This document shows positions 63,549 to 64,000 of a DNA stretch of 64,000 nucleotides, piece by piece. The first letter of the stretch is position 1. Every line of letters starts with the position of its first letter. Source of the stretch: an uncultured Methanolobus sp. (GTDB taxonomy: Archaea; Halobacteriota; Methanosarcinia; Methanosarcinales; Methanosarcinaceae); the NCBI RefSeq assembly GCF_963667555.1, contig NZ_OY763421.1:1-64000 (forward strand), read 5' to 3'. The position numbers and the translations under genes are program-made. A model generated the notes under the pieces. It made no database searches. It was not told the DNA's origin and saw nothing but the letters and a program-made list of their open reading frames with translations.

Positions 63549-64000
63549 TTAATCATCCCTGTGTGAAGTTATACCAAGTTTGCTTAACCAGTTTTCAATA
63601 TCTTTTTTTGCAGCACTCACACGTGAACCATGAATCGCAAGTCCTTTCAAAATTGTTGCTTCAGGACAGAGCTTCTCAATATCACTTTCACTGCGTCCCA
63701 TTCCGCTTCCTTCATGTGTGCAGAACGGGACAATGACTTTTCCGGAAAGGTCGTATTCTTCCAGGAATGTGAACACCGGCATTGGCATGGTTCCCCACCA
63801 GTTAGGATAACCCAGGAAGATCACGTCATACGACTCCATGTTCTCTACATGGCTGGAAAGCTGCGGTCTGGCATTTTCATTCAACTCTTTTTTTGCTATG
63901 TTCGTAGTAGCAGCATAATCTTTAGGATAAGGTTTTACAGTGTCGATCTGATAAATGTCGCCTCCTCCTGTTATATCCCGGATCATGTCGCCTACTAATT
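63549..64000 (-). CDS. Flavodoxin-like protein, 5' end outside the window
   Basis: The frame is open to the window edge (LVGDMIRDITGGGDIYQID), so the start and the FMN phosphate loop are missing; the internal Met at 63986 is not the start, because flavodoxins have about 15-20 residues before this helix. Visible parts are YPKDYAATTNIAKKEL, YDVIFLGYPNWWGTMPMPVFTFLE, VIVPFCTHEGSGMGRSESDIEKLCP and a C-terminal GSRVSAAKKDIENWL, which fit the Flavodoxin_4 group. Its stop lies next to the start of the following flavoprotein gene, suggesting coupling. Confidence 0.88.
   Translation of the reverse strand, partial: LVGDMIRDITGGGDIYQIDTVKPYPKDYAATTNIAKKELNENARPQLSSHVENMESYDVIFLGYPNWWGTMPMPVFTFLEEYDLSGKVIVPFCTHEGSGMGRSESDIEKLCPEATILKGLAIHGSRVSAAKKDIENWLSKLGITSHRDD

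Overview
The window comes from a methanogenic archaeon of the Methanosarcinales, most likely the family Methanosarcinaceae (Methanolobus or Methanococcoides would fit; the genus is inference). It carries the complete methyl-coenzyme M reductase operon (mcrBDCGA) with the divergent MCR arginine methyltransferase gene mmp10, the archaea-only coenzyme A genes (pantoate kinase and 4-phosphopantoate-beta-alanine ligase), the large subunit of DNA polymerase D, two archaellins, a PEF-CTERM surface protein, Rio2 kinase and archaeal-type TATA elements. Codon use is of moderate G+C, with AT-richer islands around 7.3-8.0 kb, 10.3-12.6 kb and 57.5-59.4 kb.

Layout. 1-7.3 kb (minus strand): SAM-cycle genes (ahcY, cut by the window edge, and a dadD-type deaminase) and a CoA-biosynthesis cluster (coaBC, pok, an SPFH gene, pps, an HD phosphohydrolase). 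7.3-14.6 kb: an accessory stretch with a lone nucleotidyltransferase, a GNAT acetyltransferase, an archaellin, tandem paralogous membrane proteins, a lipoprotein that appears to be a circularly permuted TM1410/GH114 hydrolase, and a cysteine-free FGE-like lipoprotein. 14.8-21.4 kb: a Vms1-like release-factor homologue, a coiled-coil protein, RlmE, an anchored TPR protein, DUF211, a PHP phosphoesterase, a cyclase-family hydrolase and a second archaellin with an inserted beta-rich domain. 21.5-32 kb: hydantoinase-like protein, a SPASM radical SAM protein directly behind mcrA, the mcr operon and mmp10. 32-39.4 kb: DP2, a small secreted protein, a winged-helix protein, tRNA-Leu(CAA), a PEF-CTERM protein and the two-subunit class I fumarase. 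39.4-44.4 kb: a Tad/type IV pilus-like cluster (two membrane proteins, secretion ATPase, MinD-like protein). 44.6-48.5 kb: Tsr3, a TIGR00725 protein, exonuclease III and a Fur-peroxiredoxin-ferritin-like oxidative-stress operon. 48.8-57.4 kb: TopA, a beta-CASP nuclease, TPR protein, MobA, DUF460 protein and Rio2. 57.6-59.4 kb: a two-gene AAA ATPase/DUF4276-type module that looks like a defence island. 59.5-64 kb: LarC and LarB, a ferredoxin-fused aldo/keto reductase, and two flavodoxin-family proteins.

How the parts work together. The mcr operon makes the terminal enzyme of methanogenesis, mmp10 modifies its alpha subunit, and the radical SAM gene behind mcrA sits where another MCR-maturation enzyme could be expected. 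AhcY and DadD recycle the S-adenosylhomocysteine produced by such methylations. PoK, PPS and CoaBC supply most of the archaeal CoA route. The Fur operon protects a strict anaerobe from peroxide and iron stress. The archaellins, the pilus cluster, the lipoproteins and the PEF-CTERM protein describe the cell surface. The most unusual items are the archaellin with an internal cupredoxin-like domain, the permuted TM1410 lipoprotein, the radical SAM gene next to mcrA, the MinD-like ATPase with an altered Walker A motif, and a dispersed two-hairpin repeat in intergenic DNA.
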